Positions 8,677 through 17,041 of a DNA stretch of 37,814 bases are shown here, piece after piece. How positions within the stretch are numbered: the first letter of the stretch is position 1; every line of letters begins with the position of its first letter. A program made the translations under genes and the position numbers. This DNA comes from Oscillospiraceae bacterium (lineage in GTDB: Bacteria; Bacillota; Clostridia; Oscillospirales; CAG-272). The DNA lies in NCBI GenBank assembly GCA_015064025.1, contig SVSZ01000009.1:1-37814 (forward strand), read 5' to 3'. The notes under the pieces were generated by a model. The model was given only the letters and a program-made list of their open reading frames with translations. It was not told the DNA's origin and made no database searches.

Positions 8677-8845
8677 CATACTGTGACATCTGACAAAAGG
8701 CAGTCTTGGATGACGCCGTAAGACGAAGGATTCATACGCTTTTCCTTTTTGAATGTTAAATGTTCGCAAAATGCACACAAGGGTTCTTCTTGTGCGGTGA
8801 ATATCTATTCAATCCTACAAAATTGACAAAATTTCATCAAATCAC

Positions 8846-8874
8846 TTGCATAATTGAAAAAAATGCGGTAAAAT
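8846..8874 (+). promoter_or_regulatory. Promoter of gap
   Basis: TTGCAT (8846-8851), a 17-base spacer and TAAAAT (8869-8874). A second TTGACA at 8823-8828 has no matching -10 at the right distance. Confidence 0.7.
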
Positions 8875-8952
8875 ATAAACTGTATGGAAAGGCTTTCCAA
8901 TACGGGACAAGCCGAGAAAACAAAAAATTACATTAAACGGAGGATTTTTCCA

Positions 8953-9972
8953 ATGGCAAACGTAAAAGTTGCGATTAACGGTTTCGGTCGTATCGGCCGT
9001 CTTGCATTCCGCCAGATGTTCGGCGCGAAGGGTTATCAGGTAGTTGCGATCAACGACCTTACCAAGCCCTCTATGCTCGCTCACCTTCTCAAGTATGACT
9101 CTGCACAGGGCAGATACAACCATGAGGTCAGCGCAAACGACGAGGAAGGCACCATCACTGTTGACGGCAAGACCATCAAGATCTATGCTGAGAAGGATGC
9201 TGCAAACCTTCCCTGGAAGAAGCTGAAGATCGACGTTGTTCTGGAGTGCACCGGCTTCTACTGCTCCAAGGAGAAGTCCATGGCTCATATCAACGCAGGT
9301 GCTAAGAAGTGCGTTATTTCCGCTCCCGCAGGCAAGGATCTGAAGACCATCGTTTTCTCTGTAAACGAGAATACTCTTACCACCGAGGATCAGATCATCT
9401 CTGCTGCATCCTGCACCACCAACTGCCTCGCTCCCATGGCTAAGGCGCTCAACGACTACGCTCCCATCCAGTCCGGTATCATGACCACTGTTCATGCTTA
9501 CACCGGTGACCAGATGATCCTTGACGGTCCTCACAGAAAGGGTGACCTCCGCCGTGCACGCGCAGGTGCTCAGAACATCGTTCCCAACTCTACGGGTGCT
9601 GCAAAGGCAATCGGTCTTGTAATTCCCGAGCTCAATGGCAAGCTGATCGGCTCTGCACAGAGAGTTCCTACCTGCACCGGTTCCACCACCATTCTTGTCG
9701 CTGTTGTAAAGGGCAAGGACGTTACTGTTGAGGGTATCAACGCAGCTATGAAGGCAGCTTCTTCTGCTTCCTTCGGCTACAACACCGATGAGATCGTTTC
9801 TTCCGACGTGATCGGTATCACCTACGGTTCTCTCTTCGATGCAACCCAGACCATGGTTGCAAAGATCGATGACGATACCTACCAGGTACAGGTTGTTTCT
9901 TGGTACGATAACGAGAACTCCTACACCAGCCAGATGGTTCGCACCATTAAGTACTTTGCTGAGCTTCAGTAA
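8953..9972 (+). CDS. gap: Glyceraldehyde-3-phosphate dehydrogenase (NAD-type)
   Basis: This is the glycolytic dehydrogenase that oxidises glyceraldehyde-3-phosphate to 1,3-bisphosphoglycerate. The 339-residue chain has the NAD-binding [13 protein letters not shown] start and Asp35 in INDL, which favours NAD over NADP. The catalytic Cys154 is in [12 protein letters not shown] and the base His181 in [10 protein letters not shown]. The start at 8953 follows GGAGG by nine bases; an in-frame ATG at 8884 lies too close to the promoter. Codon use is much more uniform than in the neighbours (AAG, GTT, CTC/CTT, TCC/TCT strongly preferred), as expected of a highly expressed gene. It has its own promoter and a strong terminator, so it is monocistronic; pgk and tpi are not adjacent. 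Confidence 0.97.
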   Translation: MANVKVAINGFGRIGRLAFRQMFGAKGYQVVAINDLTKPSMLAHLLKYDSAQGRYNHEVSANDEEGTITVDGKTIKIYAEKDAANLPWKKLKIDVVLECTGFYCSKEKSMAHINAGAKKCVISAPAGKDLKTIVFSVNENTLTTEDQIISAASCTTNCLAPMAKALNDYAPIQSGIMTTVHAYTGDQMILDGPHRKGDLRRARAGAQNIVPNSTGAAKAIGLVIPELNGKLIGSAQRVPTCTGSTTILVAVVKGKDVTVEGINAAMKAASSASFGYNTDEIVSSDVIGITYGSLFDATQTMVAKIDDDTYQVQVVSWYDNENSYTSQMVRTIKYFAELQ

Positions 9973-9983
9973 TTTAAGACGAT

Positions 9984-10030
9984 AAAAAGGGGTCTGTCTC
10001 AAATCGACGATTTGAGACAGACCCCTTTTT
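9984..10030 (+). terminator. Terminator of gap
   Basis: A 20-bp stem (9984-10003 with 10011-10030) with a seven-base loop, followed by a continuous T-run. A textbook intrinsic terminator. Confidence 0.92.
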
Positions 10031-10073
10031 TTACGCTGCCTCATCAAAAATATGTGCATGATACACAAAATTC

Positions 10074-10084
10074 GGGGGGGGGGG
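10074..10084 (+). repeat. Run of eleven G residues
   Basis: An uninterrupted G11 tract between the gap terminator and the regulatory region of the large secreted protein gene, about 20-30 bases upstream of the first putative activator half-site. It could vary in length by slippage or could be a sequencing artefact. Confidence 0.8.
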
Positions 10085-10112
10085 TACTGTGAATTGTATA
10101 CAATTGACATAT

Positions 10113-10181
10113 AAAAAGTTAGAAAATGCAATAAAAAGAGTAAAAAATGCAATGGACACACAAAAAATAATATGGTATACT
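10113..10181 (+). promoter_or_regulatory. Promoter with two AraC-type half-sites
   Basis: Two similar A-rich half-sites, 10113-10129 and 10133-10150, each end in AAAATGC with the ATGC boxes exactly 21 bases apart. Two bases after the second comes a poor -35 (TGGACA, 10153-10158), a 17-base spacer, and a strong extended -10 (TGG then TATACT at 10176-10181). The same arrangement occurs upstream of the oxidoreductase operon on the other strand (27201-27269). A weak -35 touching an activator site is typical of class II AraC-type activation; this is inference. Transcription should start near 10188. Confidence 0.7.
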
Positions 10182-10236
10182 ATAGCCACTTCCAATAGTT
10201 TACAAATGATTATAACTAATGAAGGAGAACGCTATC

Positions 10237-13200
10237 ATGAAAAAAACAAGAAGAATCGTTTCATTCATTCTTTCCCTTGTGATGCTCCTGCCGCTGATCG
10301 CGATTGCGGTCACGGCTGAGGAGACGGACATCCTCTGGGAGGGAGAGAACTTTGACGCGGGTACGTGGAGCAATATGAACTCGTGGCCCGTGAGCGCCGA
10401 GATCGTATCGAAGAGCGCGCTCAATCCGTCGGACAAGGCGCTCAAGATCGATATCAAGGGCGTGGCGGCAGCCTCCAGAACCGCGCCGTACTATGCGTGG
10501 GGCAGTGACAGCAATATTTATGAGATCACCGATTACTCGTATGAGGCGGCAACCAACACCGTCTCGGGTAATTTCAGTGACGGCACTGCCACCCATGCCA
10601 TCAGCGGCACGCTGGATACGGGTGTGGCGGCGACCTGCGATGCGGGAACCTACTACGTCTATACCCCTGATATGGTGGACGCAAGAACCGGTTACAACAA
10701 CGTGGCAAAGGCTGCGGTCGTAAGGAACCCCTTGATCAGTGCGACCACCGCGAACAAGGCGGTTTTCCAGTATAAGATTTGGTTTGAAGAGGGCTCCAAG
10801 GGCATTTTTGCAAGCCGTGCTTATACGAGCGGCGGAAAGTACGTTGAATTTTTCGGTATGAAGGCAACCGGCACTTCCGTCACCCTTCAGCAGCATGAGA
10901 ATGCGCAGATCGCCGCAGGCTCTGCCGTCACCTTTAAGACGGGCGAGTGGCACACGATCAGCGTGGCATTGGATTTTTATGATCGTTGGTATGATGTTTA
11001 TCTGGACGGCGTTTATGCATTCAGTGCCATCAACAACAGCGGAGATCTCTTTGAGCTTCCCATTCCTTTTGATATCGGCGCCACTAAGTGGAACCTGATT
11101 CAGATCAACCGTCGCAATACGTCCGCCGCGTCTCTTGCGGGTTCTCTGATGATTGATGACGTCTGCATTTATGATGGCAGTATCCTAGATGCCTTCACTC
11201 CGGCGCCCGCCATCGAGGTGACCGATGATTTTGAATCCTATACGGTGGATAAGATCACGAAGACAGAGGGCTACAATCTCTCGGACAGCGGAAACATCGT
11301 CGCTTATAACAAGGTTTTGTCGGAGAACCTCACGGGCAGCTCCAACAAGTTTGTGCGTGTGCCGCTTCTTTACGACGGCACGGGCTCCAACGTCATCGGC
11401 ACTGCGGGGTACACAAACTACGATAAAACCCTGACTTTGGCACATCCCCAGATGACCAAGGAAAACGGTGAGTATGCCGTGTTCGAGATCGATTACCGCC
11501 ACAATGCGGAGGCGAACTGCACCAACGGCACCATTGAAACCCAGCTCTACACATTCAATTTTGATATGGAGCTTTCCAAAGGTGCAGCGATCGCGGGAAC
11601 CGCGGTCACCAACACCGTTCACAATAAGTCCGGCATCTATCTCTCCCTCTTCACCATCAACCTCAAGGACGGTTCCCTTGTGGGTCATGATTCGAGCATG
11701 ACAAAGACGGGCGCCGCGGGTTTGAAGGAAAACGAGTGGAATACGATTCGCTACGTTCTGAACCTGAGGGACACCTCCTACTATCTCTACGTCAACGGAA
11801 TCCTTTACGGCTATGACGACGCGATGGAGTCCGTCACCGCCTCCGGCTGGAGTAAGTGCACCAACGTATCCAATCTCAAGATTCCGGCAAATAATCTTAT
11901 CATTTCCAAGGTCAACAAGAAGGACAACACGGGAAATACCTGCTATAATAAGGTTGGAGAGGCAAATGAGACCTATTCCAACGTTAACTATATTGACGTG
12001 GATAACGTAACTTTTAGTTCTACCAATGAAGCGCCTGTGATCGTTCTTCCTCCCGTCACGGCGGAGAATGACTTTGAAGGGTATTCGGATCAGCAGACCT
12101 TAACAACAAGTAACGGCTTTGCGGCGGCACCTCCTTACAATATGGTGCTTTCCGAGACTGTGGATGGCAAGGACAACAAATTTGTCCGCGTGCCCTTCCT
12201 TTACGGTGGCGACAGCCCGACGTCCGGCACCACGAACCGCGACAAGTCGTTTTACTTGAAGCATAGCATGTTTAACAAAGACAACGGACGCTACATGATC
12301 TATGAGGCGGATTTCCGACGCAATGCATCGGCGCAGAAAGCGGTCGTTCAATTGCAGCTTGCCTCTCTTAAGTTCGAAGACGCATCCGGAACGCAGTATA
12401 ACGGAAGTTATCTGGCGCTCTTCAGCATCAATCTTCAAACGGGTGATATCACGGGACACAACTCGAGCATGACCAAGACAGGTGCCGAGGGCTTGACTGC
12501 GAACGAGTGGACGCGTGTGAAGTTCGTTCTCGATCTTGAAAATCCTTCCTACCGTATTTATGTTAACGGTGTGACGTACGGATACGGAGAAGGGATGCAA
12601 GGCATGTATTACAGCGCCAACGATTGGGTTAGGGTGAACAATATAAAGAATATTGAGGCTTCAGTGAACAGCCTGATTGTCGCAAAGGTAGACAAGGACA
12701 ACACCGTTACCGCAGCGTATACCAAGGCTTCCGATGCGGATGCTACGTATTCCAACGTCAACTACGTTGACCTTGATAATTTGAATCTGATCACCTCGGA
12801 TACGATGCCTCCCATCGTTTTCCCTCCCATCGAGGCAGAGGAAGGCTTTGAAAGCGGTACGGCGGGATCTGCGCTGTCTTCCTCGAATTCTTCCACCAAC
12901 ACCGCCTATAACAAGGTGCTATCCGAAACCGTGGGAGAGGGTGCAAACCAATTCCTCCGCGTGCCGCTTCTCTACGACGGAACCGGCGATAATACGATAT
13001 CCACCGGTGGTTATACCAACTACGACAAGACCGTAACGATGAAGCATGCCACGATCTCCACCGATACCGGTAAGTATGCGGTATTCACCGTGGATTACCG
13101 CCCGCATGCCGAAGCGAACGCTGCCACGGGTACGATTGAGATCCAGATCAACGGCTACAAGTTTGACGCACTGGTCGAGAACGGTTCGCAAAAGTCGGTA

Positions 13201-15105
13201 GAGCCTCGGAAGTATGAATATTCTGATCTTGCAGAGGATGAAAAGGGTGTAACGGGTATCTTTCTCAAGCTGTTTGACATCAATCTGGCAACGGGTGAAT
13301 TGACAGGCAATTCCTCCGACAGCCTGAAAAAGACAGGCGCTAAGGGCTTGAATCTGGATGAGTGGAATACCATTCAGTTTGTCATGAATCTGGAGGATTC
13401 CTCCTCGTGCCTGTACGTCAACGGTTACCTCTATGGCGTCAGTGAAAAGATGCATGCTACCTCCAACGGTTGGTATTATTATACGAATCCTTCCAATATC
13501 GTCTTTACGAGCAACTGTCTCTTTGCGGCAAAGGTCAATAAGAAGGATGAGGCGTTCAATAAGCTTGGGGAAGCTGACGAAACCTATTCCAACGTCAACT
13601 ATATTGATATCGACAACATTTCCATTGCTTCCGCGACCGAAAAGGATATCACCGTGCTTGATCCTGTCAACGAGGACGGCGGTGTTCTGATGTACGTGGA
13701 GGTCAAAGGAGAGAAGGTTGCAAATGAGTATTTGTATCTGACAAAGGATATTGAATACGAGGTGTCTTACTTTGATCCCAATGAAATTGCGTACGACGGT
13801 ATCATTTCCACCGTTGATAAGTCCTCCATTCGTCTGAAAGGCCAAGCGGGACTTCGCTTTGCGACCGAGATCGTAGACATGGAAGCATTCGATGCGCTGT
13901 TCGCTCTTGAGGGTGAGGATTATAAGGATGTGACGTTCGGTACGCTGATCGTTCCCACGTCTTACGTCAGCGACATTGACTTTACTGTGGATTCGCTTAA
14001 GATAGCCGGAAGACAGTATCTTGAAGTGGAAGCCAATTACGGTCACTACTACGCCTTTGACAACGATGATAGCACCACGCACTTTGTCGGCTCGATCGTC
14101 AACCTGAGATCCGGTAACGTCAACCGTCCCTTCTCGGCGATCGGTTATATCAAGATCACTCTCTGGGGCGGACAGGAGTACTATTTCTATTCTTCCGACG
14201 AGAATTCTTCCCTCAAGTATCATACTGCAAACGTGCAGGAGATTGCGACTTTGGCACTGAACGACAAGACCCAAACCTGGACTGAATTTGAAAAATCCAT
14301 TCTTGATACGTATGCGGAAGGTAACACTATGGACGCAACAATCGCAAACGATATGAAGGGACTTAACGTACTGGCATTCGGTGACAGCCTCTTCGGCGGT
14401 ACGATCGGTTATGATCAGGCAACGCAGTGGGTCAACAAGCTGGGTGTGGATAACGAATGGAACCTGACCAACCTCGGTATCGGCAGCATGACCGTTTCCT
14501 TGACCGAGCGTAACAATGTGTACCAATATGGCAACAAGAACTCCATGTACGATTGGATGTTCAACGAAAAGAACGATTTCCGTTGGAATTCTACCGCTAC
14601 TCCCTCCGGTACCAATCCCTTCTTCAAGACGGGCGTGTGCACGGATAACAAGGGAGACGTTGAATTGATCATACTGGAGGGCGGCTGTAACGACTACGGT
14701 ACGGCAATCTCCGCTCCCTTGGGAACCGTGGATTCTCACGATCCCGGCACCTTCCTCGGCGCTTGGAACTGCATCACGGAGAGATTGCTTGAGGAGTATG
14801 AAAATGCAACGATCGTTTTCCTCACCACGTGGAGGCTGAATCCGCAGACGAGAACTGACGATACTCTGACCTCAATCGAATTCTCCGAGAGTGTGATCAC
14901 GCTGTATGAGGAGAGATATGCAAGCAACGATCGCATTGCGCTGATCGATGCGGGTGACCCGAAGGTGTCCGGTGTCGATATGCTGGACAGCGCGTGGAGA
15001 ACCGAATACTCCACCGATTCTTATCACCTCAAGGATACCGGTATGGCTGTGATGGCAGATCACATGTTGCCGCTGCTTTGGGAGATCGTGATGAAGGCTC
15101 GTTGA
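10237..15105 (+). CDS. Secreted multidomain protein: lectin-like repeats plus SGNH/GDSL hydrolase
   Basis: This 1,622-residue protein starts with a signal peptide (residues 1-27, MKKTRR then a hydrophobic core, cleavage probably after VTA). A more divergent concanavalin/LamG-like unit (about 30-325) follows. Three clearly related units come next (about 326-605, 606-865, 866-1135), sharing the motifs FVRVPLLYDG, SSMTKTGA.GL, EW..I..VL.L, YLYVNG and TYSNVNY.D.DN. A beta-rich module with RLKGQAGLRFATEI spans about 1140-1370. The C-terminal SGNH hydrolase domain is complete: nucleophile Ser1384 in FGDSL, LGIG, Asn1485 in GGCND, and Asp1594/His1597 in DSYHLKD. It probably binds a polysaccharide and removes acyl esters outside the cell; the substrate is unknown. 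No sorting signal, dockerin or S-layer domain is seen. The start at 10237 follows GGAG; an ATG at 10219 has no site. A small peptide gene follows. Confidence 0.85.
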   Translation: MKKTRRIVSFILSLVMLLPLIAIAVTAEETDILWEGENFDAGTWSNMNSWPVSAEIVSKSALNPSDKALKIDIKGVAAASRTAPYYAWGSDSNIYEITDYSYEAATNTVSGNFSDGTATHAISGTLDTGVAATCDAGTYYVYTPDMVDARTGYNNVAKAAVVRNPLISATTANKAVFQYKIWFEEGSKGIFASRAYTSGGKYVEFFGMKATGTSVTLQQHENAQIAAGSAVTFKTGEWHTISVALDFYDRWYDVYLDGVYAFSAINNSGDLFELPIPFDIGATKWNLIQINRRNTSAASLAGSLMIDDVCIYDGSILDAFTPAPAIEVTDDFESYTVDKITKTEGYNLSDSGNIVAYNKVLSENLTGSSNKFVRVPLLYDGTGSNVIGTAGYTNYDKTLTLAHPQMTKENGEYAVFEIDYRHNAEANCTNGTIETQLYTFNFDMELSKGAAIAGTAVTNTVHNKSGIYLSLFTINLKDGSLVGHDSSMTKTGAAGLKENEWNTIRYVLNLRDTSYYLYVNGILYGYDDAMESVTASGWSKCTNVSNLKIPANNLIISKVNKKDNTGNTCYNKVGEANETYSNVNYIDVDNVTFSSTNEAPVIVLPPVTAENDFEGYSDQQTLTTSNGFAAAPPYNMVLSETVDGKDNKFVRVPFLYGGDSPTSGTTNRDKSFYLKHSMFNKDNGRYMIYEADFRRNASAQKAVVQLQLASLKFEDASGTQYNGSYLALFSINLQTGDITGHNSSMTKTGAEGLTANEWTRVKFVLDLENPSYRIYVNGVTYGYGEGMQGMYYSANDWVRVNNIKNIEASVNSLIVAKVDKDNTVTAAYTKASDADATYSNVNYVDLDNLNLITSDTMPPIVFPPIEAEEGFESGTAGSALSSSNSSTNTAYNKVLSETVGEGANQFLRVPLLYDGTGDNTISTGGYTNYDKTVTMKHATISTDTGKYAVFTVDYRPHAEANAATGTIEIQINGYKFDALVENGSQKSVEPRKYEYSDLAEDEKGVTGIFLKLFDINLATGELTGNSSDSLKKTGAKGLNLDEWNTIQFVMNLEDSSSCLYVNGYLYGVSEKMHATSNGWYYYTNPSNIVFTSNCLFAAKVNKKDEAFNKLGEADETYSNVNYIDIDNISIASATEKDITVLDPVNEDGGVLMYVEVKGEKVANEYLYLTKDIEYEVSYFDPNEIAYDGIISTVDKSSIRLKGQAGLRFATEIVDMEAFDALFALEGEDYKDVTFGTLIVPTSYVSDIDFTVDSLKIAGRQYLEVEANYGHYYAFDNDDSTTHFVGSIVNLRSGNVNRPFSAIGYIKITLWGGQEYYFYSSDENSSLKYHTANVQEIATLALNDKTQTWTEFEKSILDTYAEGNTMDATIANDMKGLNVLAFGDSLFGGTIGYDQATQWVNKLGVDNEWNLTNLGIGSMTVSLTERNNVYQYGNKNSMYDWMFNEKNDFRWNSTATPSGTNPFFKTGVCTDNKGDVELIILEGGCNDYGTAISAPLGTVDSHDPGTFLGAWNCITERLLEEYENATIVFLTTWRLNPQTRTDDTLTSIEFSESVITLYEERYASNDRIALIDAGDPKVSGVDMLDSAWRTEYSTDSYHLKDTGMAVMADHMLPLLWEIVMKAR

Positions 15106-15121
15106 AGGGAGGATGGAAGAT

Positions 15122-15232
15122 ATGAAGAAATACAAAGAACCAAGAATTGATCTTTTCTTCCTTGCAAGCGAGGACGTTTTAACCGTTTCCGACCCTACGG
15201 GCGACGACATTTTTGACAATATTGAGCTTTGA
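15122..15232 (+). CDS. Small 36-residue acidic peptide
   Basis: A short frame starts MKKYKEPRIDLFFLASEDVL and ends in an acidic tail. A strong site GGGAGG lies nine bases before the ATG, and the gene begins 16 bases after the stop of the secreted SGNH protein, just before the shared terminator, so the two are co-transcribed. It has no signal peptide or membrane span. The pattern 'KY..P......(E)D(V/I)(L/I)T.S' reminds me of short uncharacterised peptides that I recall near surface or secreted protein genes of gut Clostridia; this is recollection, not a search result. Its role is unknown: a leader-type peptide, a secretion helper or a regulator are all possible. Confidence 0.7.
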   Translation: MKKYKEPRIDLFFLASEDVLTVSDPTGDDIFDNIEL

Positions 15233-15244
15233 CCTTAAAACACA

Positions 15245-15286
15245 AACCAACAGCCCTGCGGCAGGCTTGCCGCAGGGCTGTTGGTT
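15245..15286. terminator. Bidirectional terminator hairpin
   Basis: A perfect 19-bp GC-rich stem (15245-15263 with 15268-15286) and four-base loop between the rightward peptide gene and the leftward mutase gene. The flanks are A/T-rich but there is no long U-run. Confidence 0.75.
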
Positions 15287-15293
15287 GTACTAT

Positions 15294-16742
15294 TCAAATA
15301 TTCAAAAGCGTTCTGAAGGGGGCAATGTAGCTTTCGGCACGCGCACTGTTTTCCGCTTCCGCGAAGATGCGAAGGAGCGGTTCGGTGCCGGAGAAACGGC
15401 AGATGACGAAGGAGTCGTCATCAAAATAAACCTTACAGCCGTCCTCATAGTTGACACGGGTGACGGTTGCGTTTCCAAAATCGGGAAGGAGCTTGTCTAC
15501 CATCAGAGCCTTCTGTATCTCTGCTTTTCTTTCAGCCGGAAAGGCAAGATTGGCTTCCACCATTTCAAAGTGACCGAAGCGTGCCTCCAGCTCGGAGATC
15601 AGCTTGGTAGGGGAGCCTATTGCACATACCATTTCAATGAAGAGGGAAGCGGCGTAAATGGAATCCTTTCCGTGGATGTGTCCGCGCACGGTCAGTCCCC
15701 CCGAGGATTCGCCGCCGAGAATTGCATCATAGCGATCGATGGCGGAGGAGATATACTTGAATCCGATCGGAACCTCGTGGCATTCCTCCGAAAAGGAAGC
15801 TGCGATCTTATCCAGCATATGCGTGGTTGCCAGGTTGCGGACGACGGGACCCGTCCATCCCTTATGGGCGCGGAGATAGTAGTACAGAAGACACAGGATC
15901 TCATTTGCGTCAACGTACCGCCCGTTTTCATCCACAACACCCAAGCGGTCACCGTCACCGTCAAAGGCGATGCCGAGGTCATAGCCGCCGTCTACCACGC
16001 GATTGCGCAGATCCTTGAGTCTGCTTTCCGTAGGTGCGGGAATGCCGCCGCCGAAATATGCGTCCTTATTGTCATTGATGATATCAACCGTGCAACGTAG
16101 CGTCTGGAGAATGACGAGAAGGGGATAGGTGCCCGAGCCGTGCATCGGGTCAAAGAGGATGCGCAGAGAGCGGTTCTTGATGACGTCACAATTGAGCTTT
16201 TCAAGAATATGATCGATAAAATCGTTGAAGGGGGCATGCAGATAGGAAACAAGACCTTCCGCCTCTGCCTGTGCCAACGGCTTGAGAGAAACGGGAATAT
16301 CAAGCTCCTTTTCGATCAATGCTTCCATGCGTGCGGTCGTTTCCAACGGTGCGTCTCTGCCCTCATCCACGATCAGCTTGATTCCGTTGTAGGATGCGGG
16401 GTTATGGCTTGCCGTGACCTCAAGACCGTAGTGAAGGTTCATATGCTGGACCAAAAACATGATCAAGGGTGTCGGGGTGCTGCGCGCGATGAGAATGACC
16501 TTGAAGCCGTATGCAGTCAATGCCTCGGCGATCCATCTGGATGCCGTTTCGGAAAGAAAACGGCGGTCATATCCGATGACGATCGGCTTGTCTGCCTTGT
16601 TCTCTTCCTCAGCCAAACGGCTGACGGCGCGTGCAACACGAAGAATGTTGGCTTTGATGAAATCATCGCCGATGATGCCTCTCCAGCCTCCTGTGCCAAA
16701 GCAGATCGCGGGTTCGCGGTACTTGATTTCTGTTGTGTTCAT
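15294..16742 (-). CDS. Phosphoglucomutase/phosphomannomutase family protein
   Basis: This alpha-D-phosphohexomutase interconverts hexose-1- and hexose-6-phosphates through a phosphoserine. At 482 residues it has the four expected domains: N-terminal FGTGGWRGIIGDD, the phosphoserine Ser112 in TASHNP, the magnesium loop DGDGDR (Asp261, 263, 265), the sugar-specificity loop GGESSGG (343-349), and the C-terminal phosphate loop RFSGTEP. The specificity loop GGESSGG does not decide between glucose and mannose. The start at 16742 has AAAGGA upstream, and there is a clear promoter at 16774-16802. The gene is alone on its transcript and converges with the secreted-protein operon. It could supply sugar-1-phosphates for cell-wall or glycan synthesis. 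Confidence 0.92.
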   Translation of the reverse strand: MNTTEIKYREPAICFGTGGWRGIIGDDFIKANILRVARAVSRLAEEENKADKPIVIGYDRRFLSETASRWIAEALTAYGFKVILIARSTPTPLIMFLVQHMNLHYGLEVTASHNPASYNGIKLIVDEGRDAPLETTARMEALIEKELDIPVSLKPLAQAEAEGLVSYLHAPFNDFIDHILEKLNCDVIKNRSLRILFDPMHGSGTYPLLVILQTLRCTVDIINDNKDAYFGGGIPAPTESRLKDLRNRVVDGGYDLGIAFDGDGDRLGVVDENGRYVDANEILCLLYYYLRAHKGWTGPVVRNLATTHMLDKIAASFSEECHEVPIGFKYISSAIDRYDAILGGESSGGLTVRGHIHGKDSIYAASLFIEMVCAIGSPTKLISELEARFGHFEMVEANLAFPAERKAEIQKALMVDKLLPDFGNATVTRVNYEDGCKVYFDDDSFVICRFSGTEPLLRIFAEAENSARAESYIAPFRTLLNI

Positions 16743-16773
16743 ATCTACAGTCCTTTCATTTTATTTCGATTTC

Positions 16774-16802
16774 ATTATACAGATTTTCGGATTCCTTTTC
16801 AA
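16774..16802 (-). promoter_or_regulatory. Promoter of the phosphohexomutase gene
   Basis: Minus strand TTGAAA (16797-16802), a 17-base spacer and TATAAT (16774-16779). The stretch between this and the ackA promoter (16803-16924) is A-rich and shows nothing further. Confidence 0.75.
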
Positions 16803-16924
16803 TAGATTTTCTCCAAAAGTGGCGAAATTGAAATAGGTTGGGACGAAAATAAAAGATGGAGGACTTCAAAAAAGAATTTGAACCAAAAAAACGAGCGCAA
16901 GGGAAAGATTTTTTCAAATACCTC

Positions 16925-16953
16925 TTGCATTGAGCCGCTTTTTGTTTTATAAT
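16925..16953 (+). promoter_or_regulatory. Promoter of ackA
   Basis: TTGCAT (16925-16930), a 17-base spacer and TATAAT (16948-16953). It is followed by a leader of about 80 bases with two small hairpins: GTCC/GGAC (16971-16987), and TCCCAC (17003-17008) paired with GTGGGA (17018-17023). Confidence 0.75.
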
Positions 16954-17041
16954 ATAAGATGAAAGAAAATGTCCGCATACGGTGGACTATCTTAACATTA
17001 TCTCCCACTTAGAACCGGTGGGAAAGAGGAGGAAAAATCAC

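Noticed and set aside
8852-8868. GAAAAAAATGC inside the gap promoter spacer, resembling one AraC-type half-site
   Set aside because: Only one copy is present, it sits in the spacer rather than upstream of the -35, and it has no 21-bp partner; probably chance in A-rich DNA.
12919-14739. Open frame of about 600 codons antisense to the secreted SGNH gene
   Set aside because: The sense strand has clear repeats, a signal peptide and catalytic motifs; the antisense frame has none and lacks a start site.
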